Origin: Parapusillimonas granuli
GTDB lineage: Bacteria > Pseudomonadota > Gammaproteobacteria > Burkholderiales > Burkholderiaceae_B
Length of the DNA stretch: 64,000 bases
Direction: 5' to 3'
Assembly (NCBI RefSeq): GCF_013416525.1
Contig: NZ_JACCEM010000004.1
Location: 186,001 to 250,000 of the forward strand
In this document: positions 17,960 through 25,683 of the stretch, piece by piece
How the letters are laid out: every line of letters starts with the position of its first letter
Numbering within the stretch: the stretch's first letter is position 1
The notes under the pieces: generated by a model
What the model was told of the DNA's origin: nothing
Databases searched by the model: none
Seen by the model: only the letters and a program-made list of their open reading frames with translations
Position numbers and translations under genes: made by a program

Positions 17960-20059
17960 ATGACACAACATCCTTCACCATCCATCAAAGAACTGCTGCA
18001 CCCCCGCAACGTCGCCATCTTCGGCGCATCGGGCGATGAAACGAAATGGGGCGGGCGCCTGCTGCACTACATGAGCAAGCATCGTATCGACGGGCAGATC
18101 TTCCCCATCAATCCCAAGGGTGAGAAGCTGCTCGGCATACAGAGCTATCCGACGCTGGCCGACTGCCCGGAGCGGGTCGACATGGCGATTCTGCTGGTGC
18201 CCAAGAGCCGCGCCCTGGCAAGCGTCAGGGATTGCGTGGCCAACGGCGTCGCCTGCGCAGTGGCCATCACCTCCGGTTTCGCCGAAACGGGGCCGGAGGG
18301 CCTGGCGCTGGAGCAGCAGCTGGTGCGCGAGGCGCGCGCCGGCGGCATGCGGCTGATCGGGCCGAACTGCATGGGCCTGCTGAACACCCATCACAACCTC
18401 GCCGCGACGACCGCCGTCACCATGGCATACGTGGACAAGCTGCCCACGGGCCCCATCGGCATGGCCTCCCAGAGCGGCGCCCTGATGGGCGCCATGCTGG
18501 CGCGCGGAGTCGATACGGGCGCGGGATTCAGCACCATGGTGACGCTGGGCAACCAGGCCGACATCGATCAGAACGATGTTTTCCAGTACCTGATCGACGA
18601 CCCGCTCACCGAAGTGATCGCGCTGTACATCGAAGCGGTGAGGGGTTCCGAACGCTTCGTCGAACTGCTCGCCCGCGCCCGCGCGGCCGGCAAGCCGGTG
18701 CTCATCGTCAAGTCCGGCCGGACCGCCGCGGGCGAACGCGCCGTCATGTCCCACACGGCCAGCCTGGCGGGCGCGTGGGCCTCGTTCGAAGCCGTCTGCC
18801 GGGCGCATGGCGCCTATCTTTTCGACAATGTGTTCGACCTGCTGGCGGGCGCCCAGCTGCTGGCGCGCGGCCATGCCATGCGCGCGCCCGGCGTCGCGGT
18901 TTTCTCGGGGTCGGGCGGCGGCGGCGCGCTGTTCGTCGATTCGCTGGACGAGATCGGCCTGCCGCTGCCCGCGCTGTCCGAACAGACCAAGCGCGGACTC
19001 GAAGAGCTGCTTCCGCCCTCCCACCGCGAGCTGCCCATCGACTTCGGCGTCATCAATCATGGCGCCGAGCCTGATCCCAGGTTCGGCAACGCGGTGGGCA
19101 CCGCCATGGGGCGCGTGCTGGAAGACGAAGCGATCGGTGCCGGCATCGTGTTTCTTACCACCCAGCCGAACATGGACATGATCGCCGAATCCACGATCAG
19201 GGTCGGCGAGCATTGCGGCAAGCCGCTGTTGTTCGTCCATGGCGCAAGCACGGTGGGCGACATCGCCCGGCAGGTGCTGCGGGAAAAAGGCTATGGCTAC
19301 GTCGAGAGTCCCAACGATGCCGTGGGCGTTCTGGCGGCGCTCTGGCGCCGCCAGGAGACGCTCGCCCCCACGGGCGCGCCGGCTTCCTCGTTCGACCTGC
19401 CCAAGGATCTCGGCACCGGCTACCTTGCCGAGCCGAATGCGCGCCGCCTGCTTGCGGCGGCGGGCATACCCGTGACGCCTTGGCGGGAGGCGGCAAGCGT
19501 CGCGCAGGCCGTCGAGGCGGCCGCCGCCCTGCAATCGGCCGTGGCCATCAAGGCGGTCAGTCCGACGCTGATCCACAAGAGCGACGTCGGCGCGGTCAAG
19601 CTGAACATCGCGGGCGAGGCGGCGGTACGCCGCGCCTGCGAAGAAATCGCCGCCGCCGTCGAGCAGGCCGGCCATGAACTGACGGGGTACCTGGTCACCA
19701 CCATGCTGCGGCCGGATGCCGAGCTGATCGTCGGCCTGCAGCGAGACCCCGAATTCGGCCCCATGGTCATGGTGGGCGCAGGGGGCGTGCTGGTGGAGCT
19801 GATGAAAGACGTCCAGCTGCGCCCCGCGCCGCTGTCCCCCGAACAAGCGGCCACGATGCTCGACGGATTGAAGTGCGGGCCGCTGCTGGACGGCTGGCGC
19901 GGCGGCAAGCCGGTCGACCGCGCCCGGCTCATCGACATTCTCGTGCGGGTAGGCCAACTGGCGGTGCAGATGCCCGGCCTGACCGAGCTGGACATCAATC
20001 CGCTTTTCATCGCCGACGGCGAACCGGTGGCGGCCGACGCCCGCGCCGTGCTCGCCTGA
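17960..20059 (+). CDS. Acyl-CoA synthetase, ADP-forming type (fused CoA-ligase alpha and ATP-grasp beta domains)
   Basis: 699 residues. The first ~460 form CoA-binding and succinyl-CoA-ligase-like domains (PRNVAIFGASGDETKWGG; GPNCMGLLN; GMASQSGALMGAMLARG; SHTASLAGAWASFEAVCR with the phospho-accepting His). The last ~230 are an ATP-grasp domain (AIKAVSPTLIHKSDVGAVKL; MVMVGAGGVLVELMKDV). It activates or releases a carboxylic acid with CoA and ATP/ADP. Which acid is unknown; the neighbouring crotonase suggests one that is later hydrated or isomerised. It starts 17 nt after the Bug gene. Confidence 0.9.
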   Translation: MTQHPSPSIKELLHPRNVAIFGASGDETKWGGRLLHYMSKHRIDGQIFPINPKGEKLLGIQSYPTLADCPERVDMAILLVPKSRALASVRDCVANGVACAVAITSGFAETGPEGLALEQQLVREARAGGMRLIGPNCMGLLNTHHNLAATTAVTMAYVDKLPTGPIGMASQSGALMGAMLARGVDTGAGFSTMVTLGNQADIDQNDVFQYLIDDPLTEVIALYIEAVRGSERFVELLARARAAGKPVLIVKSGRTAAGERAVMSHTASLAGAWASFEAVCRAHGAYLFDNVFDLLAGAQLLARGHAMRAPGVAVFSGSGGGGALFVDSLDEIGLPLPALSEQTKRGLEELLPPSHRELPIDFGVINHGAEPDPRFGNAVGTAMGRVLEDEAIGAGIVFLTTQPNMDMIAESTIRVGEHCGKPLLFVHGASTVGDIARQVLREKGYGYVESPNDAVGVLAALWRRQETLAPTGAPASSFDLPKDLGTGYLAEPNARRLLAAAGIPVTPWREAASVAQAVEAAAALQSAVAIKAVSPTLIHKSDVGAVKLNIAGEAAVRRACEEIAAAVEQAGHELTGYLVTTMLRPDAELIVGLQRDPEFGPMVMVGAGGVLVELMKDVQLRPAPLSPEQAATMLDGLKCGPLLDGWRGGKPVDRARLIDILVRVGQLAVQMPGLTELDINPLFIADGEPVAADARAVLA

Positions 20060-20098
20060 ACCCATTTCCGCTGTCGATCAACAAACAAGGAAAGTTCC

Positions 20099-20833
20099 GT
20101 GTCCGTTCTATATGAATCCAACGAGGGCATCGCCCTCATTACCATCGACCGCGCCGACAAGCGCAACGCCATCAACCCGGCGGTGGCGCAAGGGCTGACG
20201 GATGCCTGGGTGAGGTTCGCGGAATCCGACGACCTCGTGGCCATCCTCACCGGAGCCGGCAACGACGCCTTCTGCGTCGGCGCCGACCTGAAGGATCTGC
20301 CCGGCGAAGTCTGGCAGGCCCTGCCCAATTTCGCCGTGCCCTGCGACAAGCCCATCATCGCGGCGGTGAGCGGCTACGTGATCGGCGCCGGCGCGAGCAT
20401 GGCGCTGTATTCCGACATCGTCATCGCCAGCGAGTCCGCCAGCTTCATCTATCCCGAGGCGAAGGTGGGCATGTTCCAGGGCATCATGGGCGGCTTTCCC
20501 AAGAAGATGCCTTTCGGCGTCGGGCTCGAATGGACGACGACCGGCGAGCCCATGAGCGCGCAGCGCGCCTACGAAATCGGCTTCGTCAACAAACTCACGC
20601 CGGTCGGCGAACAAGTGAACGAAGCGATGGCGCTGGCGCGCAAGATCGCGGTGAACGCCCCGCTCGTGGTGCGCACCATGAAGCGTCTTGCGCTGGAGAC
20701 CTTGCCACGCAGCCCCATGGACGAGTTCTATCCGCAAAAACGCAGGCTGGAAGCGATCGCGCAGAGCCAGGATGCGCAAGAGGGCGTCAATGCCTTCAGG
20801 GAAAAGCGCCCGCCCAGGTTCCAGGGCCGATAG
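20099..20833 (+). CDS. Enoyl-CoA hydratase/isomerase-family protein
   Basis: 244 residues of the crotonase superfamily; a GTG start follows AAGGAAAG. Oxyanion-hole segments are present: NDAFCVGADLKDL and VSGYVIGAGASMALYSDIVI. The second catalytic Glu is kept (FIYPEAKVGM), but at the first catalytic position, usually GGxxE, the sequence reads GAGASMAL, so that Glu is absent. It may therefore be an isomerase, a hydrolase or a lyase rather than a hydratase. It belongs to the same operon as the acyl-CoA synthetase. Confidence 0.85.
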   Translation: MSVLYESNEGIALITIDRADKRNAINPAVAQGLTDAWVRFAESDDLVAILTGAGNDAFCVGADLKDLPGEVWQALPNFAVPCDKPIIAAVSGYVIGAGASMALYSDIVIASESASFIYPEAKVGMFQGIMGGFPKKMPFGVGLEWTTTGEPMSAQRAYEIGFVNKLTPVGEQVNEAMALARKIAVNAPLVVRTMKRLALETLPRSPMDEFYPQKRRLEAIAQSQDAQEGVNAFREKRPPRFQGR

Positions 20834-20897
20834 CGGCACAAACGCCTTCCGGCGCAAACCATTCCACTGACCAACCAAGAATCAAACAGGAGTGATC

Positions 20898-21242
20898 ATG
20901 CTCAACAACTGGCCCGAACTTCTTCAAGCATCACGCAAGGCTGGCGCGGGCTTCAGCGGCCCCAACCCCGGGATGATGGCGGCGTTCCAGAACCTGAATG
21001 CCGCCCAGGGCTCGAACGGCGCACTCGACGCCAAAATGCGCGAGCTGATCGCGCTCGCGGTGGCGGTGACCACCCGCTGCGACGGCTGCATCGCGGCGCA
21101 TGCCGCCGCGGCCCGCAAGGCCGGCGTCACGGAGGCGGAGCTGAGCGACGCCCTGGGCACGGCCATAGCCCTGAACGCGGGCGCCGCCTACATCTATTCG
21201 GTCCGCGTCATGGACGCATTCGGCCAGTTCGAAAAGGCCTGA
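20898..21242 (+). CDS. Carboxymuconolactone decarboxylase/AhpD-like protein
   Basis: 114 residues. The helix around TTRCDGCIAAHAAAARKAG holds the C-x2-C-x3-H motif of AhpD-like disulfide/peroxidase proteins, and KMRELIALAVAV is the standard start of this fold. I prefer the ATG at 20898 over the GTG at 20892 because CAGGAG is well spaced only from the ATG. Roles in this family range from alkylhydroperoxidase to decarboxylase. Members are common in catabolic operons, where their function is often unclear. Confidence 0.85.
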   Translation: MLNNWPELLQASRKAGAGFSGPNPGMMAAFQNLNAAQGSNGALDAKMRELIALAVAVTTRCDGCIAAHAAAARKAGVTEAELSDALGTAIALNAGAAYIYSVRVMDAFGQFEKA

Positions 21243-21248
21243 CGGCGC

Positions 21249-22109
21249 ATGCATGGCAACCCGTTGATACAAGCCCCGGACCTGTACGCCATGCTGTCCG
21301 GCGGGCCGGTCAAGATGCTGGTGCTCGATTGCAGCTTCGACCTGGCCCAGCCGGCGGCCGGCCCGGAAGCCCACCGGCAGGGCCACATACCCGATGCCGG
21401 ATATGTGCACCTGGACGCCGATCTCAGCGGCCCGAAAACCGGGCGCAACGGCCGTCATCCGCTGCCCGACGCCGACGCTTTCGTGCGGCGAATGAGATCC
21501 CTGGGCGCCGATGACGACACGCTGATCGTGGCGTACGACAACGCGGCCTCAATGTATGCCGCCCGGCTTTGGTGGCTGCTGGGCTGGGTCGGCCACGGCC
21601 GGCGCTGCGTGCTGGACGGCGGCTTCGCCGCATGGCTGGCCGCCGGCCTTCCCGTGCAGGCCGGCCTGGGCCGGACGCCGGCGGCAGGCAATTTCAGCCG
21701 CCGGCCGTCGGCCGCGGAAGTCGTCGATCGGCAGTTCGTGCTCGCCAATATCGCCTCCGGAGAGCGGATCGTCATCGATGCGCGCAGTGCGGAGCGCTTC
21801 CGGGGCGAGAACGAGACCATGGACCCGCAGGCCGGGCATATTCCCGGAGCCAGAAACCGGCCGTTCCAGTCGAACCTGGGCGACGGCCAACGGTTCAAGC
21901 CCGCTGCGCGCCTGCGCAGCGACTTCCAGGAAGTGATGGCAGGCCACCCCGCCGAGCGGGTCGTCCATCAATGCGGCTCGGGCGTGACCGCCTGCCATAA
22001 CGCATTGGCGATGGAGATCGCCGGGCTGCCCGGTTCGGCGCTCTACGCCGGTTCATGGAGCGAATGGAGCGCATGCGAGGGCTCGCCCATCGCGCGCGGG
22101 CCCGATTGA
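21249..22109 (+). CDS. Tandem-rhodanese sulfurtransferase (3-mercaptopyruvate type)
   Basis: 286 residues with two rhodanese domains. The active-site loop of the second is CGSGVTAC, the signature of mercaptopyruvate sulfurtransferases (thiosulfate enzymes carry CRKGVTA). The first domain (DLYAMLSGGPVKMLVLDC through DGGFAAWLAAGLPV) is the usual inactive copy. It starts 6 nt after the AhpD-like gene. Its link with CoA-ester catabolism is not obvious; sulfane sulfur handling is one possibility. Confidence 0.88.
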   Translation: MHGNPLIQAPDLYAMLSGGPVKMLVLDCSFDLAQPAAGPEAHRQGHIPDAGYVHLDADLSGPKTGRNGRHPLPDADAFVRRMRSLGADDDTLIVAYDNAASMYAARLWWLLGWVGHGRRCVLDGGFAAWLAAGLPVQAGLGRTPAAGNFSRRPSAAEVVDRQFVLANIASGERIVIDARSAERFRGENETMDPQAGHIPGARNRPFQSNLGDGQRFKPAARLRSDFQEVMAGHPAERVVHQCGSGVTACHNALAMEIAGLPGSALYAGSWSEWSACEGSPIARGPD

Positions 22110-22146
22110 CCCGCCCCCCGGACCGGCATTCTTACAGGAGACAACC

Positions 22147-23127
22147 ATGAAAATGAAAAAACTCACGGTCATCGGCTTGCTGGCTGCGGCCTGCATGGGC
22201 CTGGCGGCCTACGCGCAAACAGCCGGCGCCGCCTACCCCGAACGCCCGGTGAAGATCGTCGTGCCTTACGCGCCGGGCGGCGGTTCCGACGTCATCGGCA
22301 GAATCGTCGCGAACAAGCTGTCCCCGCGCCTCGGGGCCAGCGTCATCGTCGAGAACAAGCCCGGCGCCAACTCGAACCTCGGCGCCGGCCACGTCGCGAA
22401 AGCCGCGGCCGACGGCTACACCCTGCTCCTGGCATCCAACTTCATCACCGTCAACAAGTCCCTGATGAAGCAGCTGGACTACGATGCCGCGCAAGACTTC
22501 GTACAGATCAGCCGTTTCGCCACCGCGCCCGGCATCCTGGTGGCCGGCGCGCAGCTGCCGGTAGGCTCGCTGCCCCAGCTCATCGAATACGGCCGCAGCA
22601 ACCCGTCGGCGCTGTCCTATGCCTCGTCGGGATACGGCTCCTTCCAGCAGCTGAACGCGGCCATCATCGCCGACAGCGGAAAGTTCAACGCCCTGCACGT
22701 GCCATACAAGGGCAGCAGCCCCGCGCTGGCCGACGTGCTGACGGGCCGCGTCTCCTTCCTCGTTTCCCCGCCGGCCGATCTCATCGGCCACATCCAGAGC
22801 GGGAAGCTGAAAGCCCTGGCGGTGACCGGGCCCGACAGGCTTTCGATGCTGCCCGGCACGCCGACCTTGAAAGAGGCGGGCCTGAACGAAGAAGGCGTTC
22901 TGGCCTGGTGGGGCCTGCTTGCGCCGCAAGGCACGCCGAAAGACGTCGTCGTCAGGCTGGACCAAGAGGTCGCCGCCGTGTTGCGGGACCCTGAAGTGAT
23001 CAAATCGGTGGAAGCGCTGAGCCTTCAGGTTTCCCACCAGGGTCCCGAGCGGTTCAGGGAATTCTATGCGGGCCAGATTGCGACGTTCGCGGAACTGATA
23101 AAGAAGTTCGACATCCCCACGCAATGA
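22147..23127 (+). CDS. Bug/TctC-family periplasmic solute-binding protein (2)
   Basis: 326 residues: signal peptide (LTVIGLLAAACMGLAAYAQ), then AAYPERPVKIVVPYAPGGGSDVIGR and NKPGANSNLGAGHVAKAAADGYT. It is the second Bug in the cluster, 37 nt after the sulfurtransferase, and differs clearly from the first (16956), so the cluster may collect two ligands. A CAGGAG ribosome-binding site precedes the ATG. It faces the methyltransferase gene tail to tail. Confidence 0.93.
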   Translation: MKMKKLTVIGLLAAACMGLAAYAQTAGAAYPERPVKIVVPYAPGGGSDVIGRIVANKLSPRLGASVIVENKPGANSNLGAGHVAKAAADGYTLLLASNFITVNKSLMKQLDYDAAQDFVQISRFATAPGILVAGAQLPVGSLPQLIEYGRSNPSALSYASSGYGSFQQLNAAIIADSGKFNALHVPYKGSSPALADVLTGRVSFLVSPPADLIGHIQSGKLKALAVTGPDRLSMLPGTPTLKEAGLNEEGVLAWWGLLAPQGTPKDVVVRLDQEVAAVLRDPEVIKSVEALSLQVSHQGPERFREFYAGQIATFAELIKKFDIPTQ

Positions 23128-23214
23128 GGCGGGCTCGGCGACGCCCAGAAGCGGGCGGCGCCGGCCCGCCGTTGGGCGCCGCAAGGCCAGCATGGCAAGC
23201 GGCTCGCGGCAGCG

Positions 23215-24072
23215 TTACGGCTTGCGCACGGCGTTCCAGGCGTTGCCGTCGCTGTCGGTGCCGGCCATCCGGTCGGCGGTGACCTCTCCGGTGTATTGCC
23301 GCCCGTTGGCCGTGAAGGCGATGCGCGTACCTTGCAGGGCTGCATCGCTGATCGCATGGCGCGTTCCGTCGATCGTCAGGTGCCCGCCCAGTTTCTGGTA
23401 GGCCTGCTCGAGCGCGAGCATGGCCCCGCCGCCCAGCTGCCAGACGCCTTGCGCCTTGGCCGGGACGATCCATTTGTACGCCCGGCAATAGGACTTGCAT
23501 TCGAGGGCGGCCTCGACGAAATCGTCGGGTTCCCAGTCGTCCATGTCGAAAGAATTGGAAATCACGCGCGTGCCGGGCTTCATATCGAGCAGCAAGGGGC
23601 GCAAGCGCAGGTTCAGGTCGGGCAGCAGGAACAGCGTGACGACGGTCGCGTCGGAGAAATCGAACTCGAAGATATCGCCCTGGGTGAACGTGGCGCGGTC
23701 GGCGACTCCGGCGTCCTGCGCGGCCCGGCGCGACAATTTCACCATGTCGGGATTGAATTCGACGCCGTGCGCGCGGGTGCCGCGCTGGGCGGCGGTGATC
23801 ACCGTGCGGCCGTCGCCGGAACCGAGGTCGACCAGGTAGTCATCGGGGGTGATCTCCGCCATGCGCAGCATCTGGTCCACCAGGGACTCGGGAGTCGGGA
23901 CCCAGACCACGTCCTTGCCGGCCTGGCCGACGGTGGGTTCATAAGCAGCCGTGTTCGGGCCGGGGCCGGCCGGCTTGCCCGCCGCCTGGGCGCCGCCCGG
24001 CGCCGGCGCAAGCACGAACATGAAAGCGGCCAGGATGAGCCCGAAAGCAAGGCGTCGGTTCGATGATGTCAT
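23215..24072 (-). CDS. Exported SAM-dependent methyltransferase-like protein
   Basis: 285 residues. The ATG at 24072 (GAGGAC upstream) gives a signal peptide, RRLAFGLILAAFMFVLAPA, ending near GGAQA. The mature part has a methyltransferase core: DDYLVDLGSGDGRTVI (motif I), ARGxE-like HGVEFNPDMV, and FDFSDATVVTLFLLPDLNLRL. The C-terminal half is unusual: WQLGGGAMLALEQAYQKL and GTRIAFTANGRQYTGEV suggest a beta domain. A periplasmic methyltransferase is odd because SAM is cytoplasmic. The stretch between 24072 and the next stop has no gene. Confidence 0.75.
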   Translation of the reverse strand: MTSSNRRLAFGLILAAFMFVLAPAPGGAQAAGKPAGPGPNTAAYEPTVGQAGKDVVWVPTPESLVDQMLRMAEITPDDYLVDLGSGDGRTVITAAQRGTRAHGVEFNPDMVKLSRRAAQDAGVADRATFTQGDIFEFDFSDATVVTLFLLPDLNLRLRPLLLDMKPGTRVISNSFDMDDWEPDDFVEAALECKSYCRAYKWIVPAKAQGVWQLGGGAMLALEQAYQKLGGHLTIDGTRHAISDAALQGTRIAFTANGRQYTGEVTADRMAGTDSDGNAWNAVRKP

Positions 24073-24115
24073 GGCGGTGTCCTCATCAAAAAACTGCGTC
24101 ATGGGTGGGGCCTGC

Positions 24116-25582
24116 TCAGCATACAACAGGCCCGGCCGCCGCGCCTTCGATCGCGGCCGACCAGTCGTCGATATGAACCATCAGTTCACGCGCCTGGCGC
24201 AGCATGGGATATTGATGCAGCACGCCCTTCCATTCCGCCGCCGTCAGCAGCCGGCCCCATAGCGGCGACAAGTCCCGTGGGTCGGCTTGCCCGCCGTCCG
24301 CCAGCGCGCCGGCGAATTCCAGGCTGGCCCGCGCGGACAGCAGCTGCATGCGGCCGGCCGCGCCGAGCAGCCGCGGCTCCGCCTCGGCGGGCGCATCGCA
24401 ACAGTAAAGCACTGAACGCGCCAGGCTGTCCGCGTCGGTTTTCAGCGCGGCCAACGACGCGCCGAGCAGGCGCACCGTTCCCTGCCGCGTCTGAAACGGA
24501 TAGACGGTGTCTTCGTCGGCGCAGGCGAGCAGGCGCAGGCCGCGCAGCAGCCGCGGCAGGTCGGTGGCGGCGGCGTCCACGGAGGCCTTGGCCTCGGCAA
24601 GCAGGCAGACGTCCCATTGCGCCTCGGCGGCATCCGCATGGGCGTCCATACCGGCATCGGGATCCGCAGCGGCATCGGTGCCGGCGTCCGCCCGCCGCAG
24701 CAGCACCACATCCCATTCGCTCTTGGCGCGCTCGGCGCGGCCCGGCATCGAGCCCGGCACGCGCATCGACGTCACGACGCGATACGGCGCCCGGCCGGCT
24801 CCCGCCCCGTTCAGCCGCCGCGCCAGCGCCTCGAACGCCTGGGCGGCAGCAGCCTCGACGGCGGCGCCGCGCCGCTGCGAGGCCGTGCCTTGCGCAATGG
24901 CCGTGGCGCTTCCCGAAGCAGGCCCATTTCGCCGCCACAGCCCCCGATATCGCCGCACGAGATCATCCGCCGCCAGGGCGTCCAGGCGCAGCAGGCGCGC
25001 CAACGCGGGATGCCCGGCCAGCTCCGCCACACCGCGCCGAAGCGCCGGCCCGCTCTCGGCTTCTGGCCCGATTACGGCTTCGGACCGGCCGAACAGATCT
25101 TGCGCCGCGTCGTGGAGTTCCGGCCACGCGGCGCAGGACGCCAATGCGTGCAGCCGCCCCAAGGCCTTGCGCAAGGTGTCCGACGCCATGCGCCGTTGTT
25201 TGGCAGGGTGCGCGATTCTATCGACGGCCGCCAGCACTTGGCGGCGATCCCGATCGGCATGCGCCGACAGCGACGCATATTCGCGCACCTGCACCGCCCG
25301 GTGCCGAAGAACCATGGCCTGGAAAGCGGGATCCCCGCATTCCTCCCGCAACGCCTGGCGTATCGTCCGGGCGAGGGCTTCGATGAAAAGACGCTCCAGC
25401 GCCGCGTCCGGCGCCTCGCCGCGCTCCATTTGCCGGCGGGCTTGCTCGATGGCGACCGCGATCGCCGTCGGCGGGTCGGCCTGGGGCGAGCACGCGGACG
25501 GATCGGCCAGCGGCGGCAGGCGATAACGGCGTTCGACGATGCGCAGCGACTCGTCGATCAGGAAGGGCGCCGGCGGCGGCAT
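24116..25582 (-). CDS. Uncharacterised protein, possible PD-(D/E)XK-type core
   Basis: 488 residues, mainly helical, Ala/Arg rich, with no signal peptide or membrane segment. I do not recognise a named family. In the middle, SEWDVVLLRR is followed by an acidic Asp/Ala-rich insert (about 20 residues), then QWDVCLLAEAKASVDAAATD. Two acidic-hydrophobic strands with E-A-K at the end of the second are reminiscent of the D...(E)xK core of restriction-like nucleases, but this is weak. I took the ATG at 25582 since the frame further upstream is only antisense or shadow sequence of the diguanylate cyclase. It ends 44 nt from the exported methyltransferase start. Confidence 0.65.
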   Translation of the reverse strand: MPPPAPFLIDESLRIVERRYRLPPLADPSACSPQADPPTAIAVAIEQARRQMERGEAPDAALERLFIEALARTIRQALREECGDPAFQAMVLRHRAVQVREYASLSAHADRDRRQVLAAVDRIAHPAKQRRMASDTLRKALGRLHALASCAAWPELHDAAQDLFGRSEAVIGPEAESGPALRRGVAELAGHPALARLLRLDALAADDLVRRYRGLWRRNGPASGSATAIAQGTASQRRGAAVEAAAAQAFEALARRLNGAGAGRAPYRVVTSMRVPGSMPGRAERAKSEWDVVLLRRADAGTDAAADPDAGMDAHADAAEAQWDVCLLAEAKASVDAAATDLPRLLRGLRLLACADEDTVYPFQTRQGTVRLLGASLAALKTDADSLARSVLYCCDAPAEAEPRLLGAAGRMQLLSARASLEFAGALADGGQADPRDLSPLWGRLLTAAEWKGVLHQYPMLRQARELMVHIDDWSAAIEGAAAGPVVC

Positions 25583-25683
25583 GGCGATGGCGTGTGCATG
25601 AACAGGGAGACCTCGAATCTTCGGCCGGCGGCAGGGCCGGCGCCGCGATCGCCGGCTGCGGCCGCAGCCGGCCGCAGTGTGGC

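Noticed and set aside
17975-20065. 696-codon open frame antisense to the acyl-CoA synthetase gene
   Set aside because: It mirrors third-position GC bias of the real gene; its translation is rich in His/Arg/Gly without any domain.
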